The position numbers and the translations under genes are program-made. From the NCBI RefSeq assembly GCF_003286085.1, contig NW_020825298.1:13826001-13890000 (forward strand): DNA of 64,000 nt, in the 5' to 3' direction. How positions within the stretch are numbered: the first letter of the stretch is position 1; each line of letters opens with the position of its first letter. The notes below the pieces were generated by a model, which worked only from the letters and a program-made list of their open reading frames with translations, ran no database searches and had not been told where the DNA came from. Source of the DNA: Drosophila persimilis. Its lineage: Eukaryota; Arthropoda; Insecta; Diptera; Drosophilidae. Shown here in pieces: positions 36,001-49,200 of this stretch.

Positions 36001-36575
36001 TGGCGACTCCACCTCCACCTCCACCTCCTGCTCCTGCTCCTCACTTACAGGACATCCTTGCCCTCCTTGCCGCACCGCTAACGACCCGCGCGCTAAAACG
36101 TCAGCCAGACAGCAGCAGCAGCAGCAGCGCGACGGCTAGGATGGCGGAAATAGAGCAAAAGTTTCCCCGAAACAAAAACGTCACAAAACAAAAAAGAAAA
36201 GAATGGCACACAAGCTACTTGAGCTTGAACCGGCGACGCTTTTCCACATCCCATGGCGCCCCATGCCCCATGCCCCATGGCCCCACCCACTCTGGTATTT
36301 TCTGGTATTTTTTTTTTGCCCGCGACCAGGCATGTGGCTGACGGGTTAAGGCGGGACTGTTGACCACCACACTTGGCCAAGTGGATGCCGGCCATGCGAT
36401 GGCGCGCGCGACGGCTATGGTGGTCGGTCGTCTTTCCTATTGTTTGCTAGGATGATTGTGTGTGTCCTGCGGACCCCCTGCCCTGCCTCTTGCGTGTCCT
36501 GGGCAGGAGCCCATCCTTTTGGGTAATGGCAATGATTTTGACGTCTGTTTAGTTGGCCCTTTGGCTTGCCCTGAA

Positions 36576-36775
36576 CTCAAACTCGAAGGCTGTGCTGCCA
36601 CTCCATCGCGAAGGCTGCTTGGGGCTCCACTCCACCGCGAAGGCTGCTTGTCCTGTACTCCACCGCGAAGGCTGCTTGGGCCTGCACTCTCCAGTGCTCA
36701 GGCATGAGGGCTCTGCACTCCATCGCGAAGCTCCGTGTCGTGTCCTCCAGCTCCACCGCGAAGGCTAATGGCCGT
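36576..36775. repeat. Minisatellite, about 29-bp unit with core CTCCAYCGCGAAGGCTGCTTG
   Basis: CTCCATCGCGAAGGCTGCTT at 36601 and close copies at about 36629 and 36658 are spaced 29 bp apart. Further copies are near 36718 and 36751, with a degenerate one near 36580. The array is open in several frames on both strands, which explains the apparent proteins here (HREGCLGLHS-like and FAVEYR-like repeats). Confidence 0.85.
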
Positions 36776-37389
36776 TTGTGTGTGTTTGGATTGGGATCCT
36801 TCCAGGGGAATCGCAACTTCCTCTGCGGCGGGATATGCGTCGTGGTGCGTTTTTGTTTTCGAAAACTGCGGAAGCGTCTTTTAATCAGCGCTTCGTGGCA
36901 ATGAAAACTGACAGGTGCTGCAGCGACAACATCCTTTGGGCGGAATGAGTCGACATCTAATGTCTGGCGACAGGTGAAGGCCCCCATAGCCCCCAATGCC
37001 CCCCTTTGCAGACGTCAAACGTGAAGCATAGCAGAGAGCGTAAGGGAGAGATTTCAATCGGAAATGGAAGGATTGGTGAGGTTCTAAAGGTGTTTGATTG
37101 AACATCGAAGGATCTAGAGGCAACAACCCACTGGTTACCACTGAAGAGAGCTTCCCTTTTGAAGTCTACTCACTTTATGCGAACAAAACCCATTAATTTC
37201 TAGTGATATTTAAGTATTCAAACACTTTAAAACCCTCATTCCGAAAAGCAAAATGCATTCATGTGAATATTTCGCGTCTGCTCCTGCTGAAAATCCCTCT
37301 AAACAAACGAATGGATATGGGATTGGAATCGTATCTATGTGGGGGTTCTTTTTTCTATTCCCTTTTCCAACATATGCATGTGCCGGGGC

Positions 37390-37446
37390 AGGAGGAGGAG
37401 CAGGAGGAGGAGCAGGAGGTGGAGGTGGAGGTGGAGGTGGAGGTGG
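37390..37446. repeat. (GGAGGA/GGTGGA)n purine-rich repeat
   Basis: GGAGGAGGAGCA units pass into GGTGGA units; it translates as Gly- or Glu/Val-rich runs. Confidence 0.85.
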
Positions 37447-39819
37447 AACATCTCGCGGACCATTTGCTTATGCCTTTTTGCCATTGTTTGCGCTACACTT
37501 CAACGCACTTTCGTCATTGATCCGAAGAGAGGCAGAGCAGTGGCATGCCACCAGCAGCCAGCATGGGACCCCACAGACGCCTCTTCCTTCCAATAAAAAA
37601 AACCCCAAGCGACAGAGAGAAAAGTTTTATTTTTCTGCGTTTTCATTTTTTATTGAATTTGCTTTTGCTGTCGCTCTTTCACTCTCTCTTGACCAGACCT
37701 ATGGGGGGAAGGGGGGAGGGCTAGTGGCACACCCTGCCAACGATTTTGTTGCATTATGCTGGGACATACGTTTTGAAATTCCATTCCTGCGTAGGGATTT
37801 TTTGTTGCCTCCCATTACTCATATGAATGTGTGTGTGTGGGGCGGGGAGGGGAGGGGGGAATCGCACTCGTATTCATGCGAGGCAGAAACGGTAGGGGGG
37901 CTGATGGGAGCTACGAGAGGCTGATGGCAGGGGGCACGTATGTTGCCAGGTTGCCCCACCGTACAGGGGGGCAGGGCAGGGCAGGGCAGGGCTACGGCGC
38001 TAAGCTTTGACTTGGGATTTGCATTTTTTACGCGCCGCACGACCCATCCTTCATCATCCTTCTATCGCATCCCATGTGACGGACATCGGACGAGTGGGCA
38101 GCGGGGAGCGGGGAGCACGTAGTGGTGGAGCGAGAAATGGGTTTCGCTTCCACTTTTGCTGATGTTGTGATTCTTTTTTCGTACCCTAGATCACAGGGTG
38201 GGTATGTTTGGCTAGCAGCAGCGGCTTTTTTTTAGGATTTTTAACAATATTTTAAAAATCACTTTTCATAGGTTTATGAAATCCCATAATATTGCAGTAA
38301 GATATGATATCTAGGGTTCAATAAGTGCTATCCGCTGATAGTCCAGGTCTATTTGTTCATAATAGCATCAGTTCCATACACTTTTTACAATATTTCCACA
38401 TCTTACAGTGAAAATCGGTATTAATCGATAATTATCGATACTTATTTGTACATAATTATCACAAAATCCTATTTTTGCTTGCATATCTATAGGATATAGG
38501 ATATCTATCTCTCCAATGTACCTTCTACTACCATAATTAATGAGTATCCCCACTGTCTAACCTTCCTTCCTCTGCTTTCTAACTGTTGACGTTTTTTGTT
38601 ATGGGTTTTCCTGCTTCTTTTTTTTCCATAATTCTCTCTCTCTCTCTCGCTGTGCAACTCTCTTTCATTTGCCTTCATGTCCTGTTTTGGGATAAAAATC
38701 CATTTCATCATCAGGGTTTCCTCCCCCCACCGCTCTTCCTGGCATAATTCCCTCTCCTCCTCCTTTCCTGATGCTTCTGCTGATTCTGCTGCTGCTTTTG
38801 TCTGATCGCGTTGAAATTGTAATGAGATTTTCTGTTTTCTGTTTTCTGTTTCGGGGGTACCCTTTCTTTTTTTCCTGTGTGTTGATATATATTTATATTC
38901 TATTATTTTTTTGGTGTTTTTTTTTTGTTTTTTTATTTATTTGGAAGGGTTGCCGGCAATTTTACGGTAATATGCTTCCATACATGCGAAGGATGTCTAT
39001 TTAATTTATGAAATTTATATCTGGGACTCGCATCGTTTGGTCGCTTCATTCTTTCCGCGTGGGCCCCCGTCCCCCCTCCCCCCCTCTCCCATCCCCCTGG
39101 ACAATTCGTACGATTTGCGGTTGTCAAGCTGTGGAAATGTGGAAAATGCATTCCCCACTCCCTTCTCTTCTCTGCTCGCCTCTTCTATTCTCCTCTGTTC
39201 TGTTCACATTTCATTCGTTCATTCATCACTCGAAACTAAGTTGGCATTTCCCTGTCTATCTGTCTATCTGCCCTTCCTTATCCTCATATCCCTTTTTGTA
39301 CCATTTTTCTGTGCGGGTTTTTTTAATAGATTAGACGCATACTTTTCGTGGGACTGTTTGGGATTTGGCGCTGGTTCTTTCACTTCATAAACGGAGCTTT
39401 TGGGGGAGCTCGGACGAAGGGTTTTGATGCGTGAGTGGATTTGGCGGGGATTTCATTGCTAGGTGGGAGAATCCTGAGGGTTTTGTCTGCCACAAATGGC
39501 TGGATGGGATGGTCCTGCTGTTAAGAAGGTTAAGCGCTGGATAGCGTCTAGGTAATTGCGTTAATTGTGTTTTTTGAATGGAAGATCAGAGGGTTTGAGT
39601 GGCTATTTAATTAGAGGTTTGATGTTGATATTCATTTGAATCCATCAAATCTATCCAGGCGAGAATATTTTTTTAAAAAGAGGGCCATAACGTCTGGGTT
39701 TTAATGGAAATTTTGGCTGTTTCTTTGGGTATTTATTAATTTTTTTGTTATGAATGAGCAAATAGTGTCTTTCTGTGTCTTTCTTTACTTGCAAAAGCCC
39801 TAAAATTGATTAAAGTGTA

Positions 39820-39901
39820 TATCGATATCAACTCTATTGTCTATCGGTGTAAATTAAGGTGAATGGGTAGCACTGTTGAAGCAAATGCCAGTGCTGCCCT
39901 A
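39820..39901. promoter_or_regulatory. DRE with motif-7 inverted pair: housekeeping promoter or boundary candidate
   Basis: TATCGATA at 39820-39827 matches the DREF/BEAF-32 element. About 40 bp on, GGGTAGCACTG and CAGTGCTGCCC form an inverted pair around about 13 bp, and each arm resembles the fly core-promoter motif 7 (CAGCNCT type). Other DREs in noncoding DNA are at 27223, 27297, 38433 and 59802. No exon could be attached to it. Confidence 0.4.
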
Positions 39902-40695
39902 TCCTCGCATGCATGAAAGACCATCTTTAAGCTTATTTCCTGTTCTACCATTGGAAATACATCGTAAAAAGTGTATGATATATTGCTAGAGACCTACCAC
40001 TCCAATATTTCTATTGACTTTGAGTACACATCTCTTCTGTTTGTTCTACACAAATCTAATATACAATTTTCAATCAATTTTTCTAGTACTTTCGTAGCTG
40101 TTATTCCCTTAATTCATATTCATATTGCAAACAAAACTCAAAACCAACAACAGGGTTGATTGTAAAAATAGCTAAAAGCTTTTGCGGAAAAAAAAAACTA
40201 TCTATATTTCGTGAAATCGTATGGCTGTTTGTATATGTTTTAGCGCAAATGAAGTGCCGCGCGTCCACCTGACTCGAAGAGCCCCAACTCCCACAGAACC
40301 CCCCAACATAACCCCCCCTATATGTACATATATGTATATAGAGGGGAATATACATATATTCGCGGCGATTTTTCCATTGGGTGTGTCCATATTTTTGCAA
40401 ACGTCGAACAAAAATTATTTATAAAATACACCAAAAAACACAATTGTGTACATACCATGCCACTCCATACAATATATATGTATGTATATATATACAACCT
40501 TTGCTCTCTCTCTTTCGCTATAACAATGCGACACAGAGGGGGTACGGGGTACAGTGAAACTCCACATAAATTTACGTGCCAATAAAATAAACAAGCGCCG
40601 AGTTTTTGGTGATTTTACCAGTGGAAATAACAGCGCGAGGAAATGGGAAAATTGGGATGGGGAAGTGGAGCAACACACGAGGCTTTTTGCCATTT

Positions 40696-40741
40696 ACACA
40701 CACACACACACACACACACAGCGAGAGAGAGAGAGAGAGAA
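40696..40741. repeat. (CA)n then (GA)n compound microsatellite
   Basis: About 12 AC units followed directly by about 10 GA units. Confidence 0.9.
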
Positions 40742-41689
40742 CACCTCCTGTTCTGTCCTGCTTCTCCATACATGCATAAATCGCGCGAATTTTTAACGTT
40801 GATTGTAGTACAGGAACCAAAATCCCCGTGTGTCGGCGACAGAGGGTTAAGGGAAGAGCGACACAGCGACAGAGTGAAGAGAGGGGGCTAGGGGTTGTGG
40901 AAGAAGAGGGTACCAGCCATTCGAGCAGGCATACACACAGACATTGTCACAACAAATGCCATCCGCGAATTTTATATAAATTTTAAATACAATTTGCTAT
41001 TGAGCCTCCCCTTCGAAAAACAACATCAGAAACACAGGTCTCCCTCCCTCCCTTCCCTTCCCTTCGCTTCCAGGCAGGATATATCGCGGGAGAAAGAGTT
41101 AGACAGAGTCCTCTATGGATGATAGGTGGTGGGGGCGTGCGGGAGAGTATTGTTAGAAAAGGGGAAAACGTCTGGGGGGAAGTGGACAAACTGTCGCGTA
41201 ATTGGAAATTGTGTATGGTTTTGAGCGAGAAAGAGAGACATACGAAATACATATAGAATTGGGCTTATTGGGGGAATATACATACCAGATGGACAAACAG
41301 CATAAAAACACCAAGAGATTAACGATTATAGCAAATATTTGAATATATTTTCAGTATTTTTGGTGGGAATTTCCATAGATTCGAAGGCAAATAGCCATTA
41401 AATGTATGCATTCTTGATTGAAATGCTTAAAAGTGCTATTCTAAAGCAGATCTAACCGATCTGATGTTTCATTATTACCATATAGAAACTAGGAAACTAA
41501 GAAGTTCTCTCTCTGTCACACTATTTATTACTAACATCTTCCTATTCGACTTTCATCAGGATAGGAATCGATTATTTAATGTGTATTTCAGATCCGCTTC
41601 TTCATAGTTTAGTGTTTTGGATGGTCCATTACAGTTGCTGTTCAATAATACAGATTCATGATAGTTCCACCTGAATTTTTATTAGGGGG

Positions 41690-42150
41690 TAGTGTTTTAT
41701 ATTTTTGGTATTATTTAGTATTAATAAGTATTTTTAATACGACTTAGTAATGCTGGTACAAGTTAATATTTAGTATTTCTGGTACTATTTAGTATTTTCG
41801 GTATTTTTAGTATTTTAGGTATTATTTAGTATTTTTGGTCTTATGTATATTTTTTGGCAATATTAATAGTTTTTGGTATTTTTAGTATTTTTTGGTATAT
41901 TTTTATTTATTTTTTTAGTATTATTTATTATTTTTTCGATTATTTAGTATTAATTATTTTTTGGCATTGTTTATATTTTTGGTACTTTTCGGTATTATTC
42001 AGTATTTTTTTACTATTTTTTTTAGTAGTATTATTCGGTATTATTTGGTATTTTTTTACTAGTATTTAGTATTAGTATTATTTAGTATTGTTACTAGTAT
42101 TTAGTATTTTATTTAGTATTTTAACTAGTATTTAGTTTTTCTAGTATTTT
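41690..42150. repeat. Long degenerate TAGTATTTTTGGTATT minisatellite
   Basis: About 460 bp are built almost wholly of TAGTATT, GGTATT and TTTTT words in irregular order, e.g. ATTTAGTATTTTTGGTATTA. One strand is almost free of C. No coding capacity. Confidence 0.85.
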
Positions 42151-43235
42151 GCCTTCGGGTTTTCAGAGTAGTGCCTCCCTGAGAATATTTTAAGCACCTT
42201 GACACCAGATTACAGCATTTTTCACCTTTCCCTAAATTTAAGGATGCCAGCTTCCAGTTTCCATTTCCATTCTTTGGAATGTTTGCCTTTCCTCAAAAAA
42301 AAGAACAATCCATTTGAGAAGAGAAACTAATTTTAACCACATTAGGGCCTCTGTACACTCTCTCCTCCTGTGTCTTGGCTGGAACTCGAACTAAACTTGA
42401 TTTAGTGATTAATTAGTGCCAGAGAAGAGTCTCAATTTTCGTTCGTATGAGAGACATTTGTATGGGCATTCTCAATCACATATTGTCCCAATTCCATGGG
42501 ACGCTGCCTTTAAAGACCAACAACCAAGGCAGGACCTTCGGACATGGTCCTGTGTCCCTATGCAACAATAACTAGCCCCAGCGAGGGGACAGAGGATATA
42601 GGCAGTGAATGGCAGAGAGGGAGGATGAGGCAGAGAGCGGGTCAGCATCATCATCAATATGCAAAGGCCTTTGCCAGAGAGATGCGAAAAAAGAGACGGA
42701 AAATCATACAAGAAAGAGACGGTCCGGGCACAGGGAGAGAGAGAAATGGAGAATCATAGCGCTGCCATTGAATGTGTCTCCTTTCTCTCTACCTTTTTGC
42801 CCTCCTGTCTCCTGTGTGTAGCACCCGGACCACGTTCCATCCTGTCCAATTATGCCTCACACATGGAAATGCAACGTGCAGCAGCATCAGAAGCAGCGAG
42901 CCACCATCGAGCCCCCCCATCCTCCCCATCCTCCCCTTGCCACCCAATCACTCGACGCGCTTGTTGTGCCCGCGAGGCTTTTGGCCAGAAGCGGCAAAGC
43001 GACACGACACGAAACGAAACCAGGCCCAGGGAACGGCCGGCCAAGCGACCAACGAACAAACGACACATGGCCGGTGGATAACTGCAGGATGTGGATGTGG
43101 ATGTGGATGTGGATGTAGATAGGAGTGTGGCAGAGAGCAGAGACTGCTGATGCTGCTGCTGCTGCTGCTGCAGAGTGGTGTGGCAGCACCCCGTTTTCGT
43201 GGGGGTCGCGGGACTCAACTCTGTTTCAATTTGCA

Positions 43236-43277
43236 CCCGCACACACACACACACACACTCACACACACACACACAGG
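43236..43277. repeat. (CA)n microsatellite
   Basis: An AC run interrupted once by a TC; a CTG run (43147-43172) and GATGTG repeats (43087-43117) lie just upstream. Confidence 0.9.
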
Positions 43278-46200
43278 CGCAGCAATCACTCAGCCGACCG
43301 ACCCACTCGCAACACCCAAAACCCTGCACCAAACTCCCACTTTTCTCTGCACCAAAAACTCCCACAACTCCCACTTTTCCCTGGCTCCCCTCCCCTCTCC
43401 TCTTCTCTGCCCTCTTCTTCTTTTTTTTTGATTTTCGCGAAACGCAGAATTTTGACCGAAGCCCTGAATGGATTGGGGGATACGTGTATAAGTGGCAGAG
43501 CAGGGAGAGAGACAGCCGGCATGTTGCTGGCTCTGTCATTTGCCAGGAGACGAGACAGAAGTCTCTGTTGTTCTCTCTGTATGTTGTGTACCCCTTAAAA
43601 AACAAGGCTCTGTATTAGAAAAACTTGAAGATATCTGAATAAATTCTTTCATCTTTCAAGAGCTGCAAAGTATTGACCAAGCTGGGATCTACAGATCGGA
43701 AGCCAATCAGAAATTGGATCAAAGTTGGTTAAATATGGATATTCAATCAGAGATGGAGATAAATTCTAGAAATTCAGTCAAAATTTGGATCCCCTTATAC
43801 CTATTCGGTTCGGCTCTCCAGGGTATCTTGTAATTCGACTATCAAAACTATGATTCCCTCGTGTTGTTGATGTTGTTTTTTTGATTGCTGTATTTGTTGT
43901 TTTCCATCTGCCTCTCCGCTACGAGTATACTCGTATGTGCGTTTTTGTTGAAACAATCGATTTATTTTCGGTTTCATTTCTGATTGGCAATATTTCATAG
44001 CAATGTCGTTCCTTCGTTTTTTTGTTGTTGTTGTTAGGGTCGTGTCCGAAGGGTGGGGACGGGGGACGGGGGGGTTATGACTCTACATACGACTCGGCGT
44101 CTGTTTGTTTCGATATTTGCATTTTTTAAATAATAACGGACAGCGTCAGCAGCCGCCGCCCGAGTGTGAGATGGAATATGGAATATGTACTCGATGGGGT
44201 CGGGGTGGGGGTGGGGGTGGGTGGATCCCATGTTACAGGGGTTAGATGGATTGGTAGATATAACAGCGAAATAGAATATTCCAATACAGATGGAAAACCT
44301 GTCTATAGAATGATGCAAATGTCCAGCGACACTAGAGGGATGGGGGGGTCTCCACGTGGAGGCGGGCGGAAGAAAAAGAGGGAGGAGAAAAAATGAAAAA
44401 CTAGATGGAAGCTCTTGGTATTACATATAGAGAGTAATCTGTAGGGGATCTACATACACAATCCCTAATCCCTGCACTTTTCGAATGTTTTTCTCTATCA
44501 ACCAATGAATTTTCATTTCCTTTGGGGATGGAATTTTTGCAAACGGAATCTAAAATATCTCTTAAATGAAGTTCTCAAACCCCCAATGGTCGAATTCCAT
44601 ATTTATTTCTTTGTATCTAAGAAAGGAAACCTGGTGAAAGCCTTCCACAGAGCAGCAGAGTATTTGGGAATTTTGTATAGAAAACCCATTTCTCTAAAAG
44701 ATTTTTTCATACAAAAAATATTTACATGTTTATTTTTTTAATGGTAATTTGATTATAAAATATTGACATTTTCTAATTGAAATAAATGCAATTAATAAAA
44801 AAAAACACCCAAAAATCGAATAAAAACAATTTCAATTCACTTTTCCCCCAAATATATTCCCCTCCCCACTTTTAAATTACCCCCAAAAAATATACACATG
44901 TCCGTTTTTTATTAGATTTATTTATGAAATTATCACCAAACAGAGAGCGGCAGAAAAAATCCTTCAGTTTTTTCGCGCCGGACAAGTGCCTGGACTGTGG
45001 CTGTGGCCTTCGTTTGCTCTTTTCATTTGTTTACGACACGACCCTGGGTGGCGTCTGGTCTGGGGCCAGAGCAATGGAAATTGCTTTTCCAAAAGCGACA
45101 TTTGTCCATTGACGCCTACGAAAATGGGTGCGTGAGGGAAGGTCCTTCTGCTAGAGGGGGGTGGGGGGGGGGGGGGGTGACACTTTGTTGCCTGTTTATG
45201 GTGGCCCCCACCTCAGGGGGAGGGGAGAAATAAAAAGAGTACAAATAAATTTCCACCGCTGACCACGCGTCGTATAAGCAACGTGTGAATGCTTCCGCTT
45301 CTGCCGCCCCCTCCACCTTTCACCCACTTTCTCCTCTTGATAAGTACTTTTCGGAAAAAATACCTCTGTTTGACTTCTGTCTGTCTTTGGGTCCTGCATC
45401 ATTCCTCTGTTCTAGCGGTGGATTCTCGCTATCATTCCTGTATTCTACGACAATTTCGCTTTGTCCTGATTTTTTCCACGAGCACTACTCCGAAAATTGT
45501 ACTGCGTTTTTCTGTGTTTGCTCTGTACATCATGTCGTCTGCCTTGCTATTCTGTTGTTTGCATCTTTTTGTGGCATCAAATATGGATGGGGCCGCACAG
45601 AGCCCAGGGTATAATGTCAGGGTTTTCATTTAATTGGACGGAATCCGCGGAATGGACCAAAGAAAAGCATAAATCATGCATCCATAGAGTAGTCTTTGAA
45701 GGGGGTCACATTCTGCAGGAGTTCTTTAAAGAACAGAGCCCTAAAGCAGACATTTATTTGGGAAGCTTTGATGGTTTTCGAATAAATCTCAGACTTTTTT
45801 CTTTCGGTGAAGAAGAAAATGTGGATTTATTGTGGAGGAGAAAATTGTGTTTTGTTACGAAAAAAAGAACCAAATTTTCTTTATAACTTTTAAATTCCCA
45901 TAAATTTGTTTAATATTCTCTGCATTTTATTTAAATTTCAAAGAAATTTCCTTATTTTTCCTTTAGTTATTAAACATAATTTCCCTTCCCCTTTCCCGTT
46001 GCCTCTTTTCAAACCCTACAAACAATGAATCAATGAATCCTCCCCAACTCGCTTGCTCCATTCATATGATGCCCCATCCCAAGGGCCGCGGCAACATTGT
46101 TGCCACCAATCCAATTAGTCTGCCCCCCTCGAAAAGCCACACCCTCCAAACATCCAAACATCCAATACCCTCCCTCCACCCAATCGATTACCACCCACCC

Positions 46201-49200
46201 GTAGGTCTGGCAATTTTTGGCATTTTATATTTAATTTATTTTTTTATATTTCGGTTAGCCAATTATTTAAATAAATAATGGATTTGCTGAATCGTTCTAT
46301 TTGGAAACGGGAAATGCATAAATGGAAAATGTACGGAAATCGGGTGGTGGGGGGACAGGGGGGTTGGGGGGAGTGTAAATAAAGCAATGAAAATCGAAAA
46401 TCGCCAAAATGCCAATTGAGGCGGCAAATGGCGATATTTGTTCGGTGTTCACTGCAGTATAAAATATGCAATTATTTATGGGGGAGTACATAAGGGGGCA
46501 CCGCACATTATGTACTGCACCTACATACATATCTGCTGCCGCATGGAAATGCCATGTGCATATCTGTACATATGTGTTTGGGCAGGGGAAAATGGTGAAA
46601 AGTGTCTCTCTGTCGCATTTGCATTGCGCGCACCGCAAAAGTTTCATTTCCGTTTGTGTTGAAACCCGAGAGTCCTCCCCCCCCCCCCCCCCCCCCATTG
46701 CCAGTCCTAAACCCAAAAACCAATCCAATGCTCCCCAACAAAATCGCTAACAACAACAAATAAAATGACATAAACAGCGTCAAATGTCAACCATTTTTGT
46801 CAGCATGCAACATTTTTGGTGGGGGTCTCCAGGGTGTGTTCCATGAGGAAAACAGGTGCTGTTCCGGTGTGCCATTTCGCTTTGAAATGCGATGAGGATT
46901 TGAAGTAAACCCCTTTTAATCTACATCTACAATCTGAATACCATTTCGAAGCAAGTCCGAAAAGTGCAATAAAATTATAATCACAGAAAATTGTGAAGGT
47001 ATTTCATTTAGAAAGCGACGCTTTGTATCTGCAACTTTAATTCTGATTTATATGTACAATGTGGTGGTAATTATTAAAATTCCACAATAAAAATAGCTTT
47101 TAGTAGATAAAATTCACTGAATATCCCACTAATTTTTGCTTGAGTTTCCTCAAAAATAAACCATTTTTATTACTACATATTGCTGCATAAAGAATACTAT
47201 CTACAGATCATAGAAAGTACTTTAAACTGATTAAATCTGTGGATAATTATTAATCTTAATCGGAAAACTCTTTTTCTCAACAACCGAAAAGGAGTTTTTC
47301 CCACTAACCGCCCTCGAAAACGTACCCCAGAACAGCCTTTTTTCCGATGCTCGTTTTTGCTGTGGTTTCATTTTATTAGCGAGTGGCTGGAAGGCCCAGA
47401 AATACCCAGAAATACCCAAAAAATACCCACCAGGATACCAGCTTCTAAAGCTCCACACACTCCACATCGCTCTCTCTCTCTCGCTCTCTCTCGCTGTATC
47501 CGGCGCTATCTGGCCATAAACTCTAATCAATATTTCGGTTATTGGCAATGCAAAGACATCATGCGGCAACAGCAACAGCAACAACTCCAACAACTGCAAC
47601 AAAGACAGCGACACGTACCACGAAACGTTGCATAAATTTTGATGTCCCCGCTCTCTCTCTCTATATTCTTTTTTTTGCTGGAATGAGTGGAATTTTAGCC
47701 ATACAACTAGCGGGTGGTGGCAGGACGGGGGGGGGTTCTGTTCACTGTGGTTTCTGGTGTGTGCCAGCCCGCCAGCCCGGGCGCGTATTTCATCAGGCAG
47801 CCGCCAAACATAGTCGTTGTCGCCGAAAACTCCTTCACGGCCTGGTCATATTTCCAGCACTCTTGCCACGAAAATGTTGCCCCGTTATTTACAGGGGGCA
47901 CGGCTCGGCACGGCACGGCACTGCACCCACATCTACTGTGGGCGACTGTCCGCCCCGGCTGGCCGGCTGGTCGGCTGGTTTAACGTTAATTTGCACAATT
48001 TTTGAGTTATGTCAATCGATTTCTAATGGGCGTCGTCCGCGTACGCCTTCCCCCGCACTCCCCCACTCCCCCACTCGCACGACAGACCTGCCAGGGGGTG
48101 CCAGGGGGTGGCACTGGGCGGTACAGCCCTCAATTTGTAGTTTTATAATTGAAACAAGTGATTCGCTCGGTCTCTCTGTGTGGTCGCTGTCTCTCTCTCT
48201 CTCCCCTCCTCCCCTCTCGCTGTGTGCGTGAAGGGGAAATGGTTCAAAGTGTTTCACAGTGATTTGGTATCTCGGTATCTGTCAGAACGGCTTGACTCTC
48301 AGGTGCTCTGATGGGTGTGTGTGTGTGTGGGGTAGGATAGTAATTAGTTTAAGTAGATCTGAGGGATAACAAGGGTTGCAGGCTTGCAAGGTCAGGCATC
48401 TACAAGAAGAAAGACATTTGGAGCTTGGTTACTTGTACGTATTTTAAACCTGAAAGTTGTTTACTTCTGGATATACAGGGGAAAAGTAGTAGATTCCACG
48501 AGGAAAGAGTGCCCTGAGAGTTGGTTAAGGGAGTCCCTGAGGATGTGATGCTAGGCCTCAAGGCATGCGGAACTGGAATACTGAATGATCTCTTATACGA
48601 CAAAAATAAACATTCTTAATCATTCTGTTCTCTAAAATGTTAAAGATTGATGGTTTATTGGCTTTCGTTAACATTTTGTGGCAATAAATGCTTCCTGATC
48701 AAACATTTCATATTTGTGTTGTATTTTGCAGCTGTTTTCTGCCTAAAATCAATGGATAAATTTGTTCCTCTAGACTTTCGCCCCTACCTCTTGCTTTCTC
48801 CACTACCTATAGTCCTCTCTCCACTAACCCTACTAGCAACAGTCCTCCCTCTACTAATTATAGTCCCTCCTGCAACTCTGAAAAAATCTCTATTTATAGC
48901 ATCGTCTGTCAGATGTTATATACGAAATGCGAAATGTGAAAATGCCAATTAAAAAGCAGCCCATAAATATGCAATGGATTTGCGCAATTATCGCAGAGCC
49001 CCGCCCACACAGCGCCCCTCCGCCACACACACACACACACCCACTCTTGAGCACCCTTTTATTTATGACATTAATGCATAAAATAATATAAATATAAATT
49101 GGAAACCAAAAATGCTGCCCAATGACAATTTCAGACGAGACACAGCGGAAAACCACAGCAGCGGAATGGCGGCGACTGTGAGGGGGAGGGGGATGGGCGT

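Noticed and set aside
35882-36341. Overlapping open frames with a GGCGAC/CAG-rich start and an ATGGCGGAAATAG
   Set aside because: Frames on both strands come from trinucleotide repeats; the ATG frame (66 codons) shows no domain and no matching splice donor. Considered as the missing neuroguidin exon and dropped.
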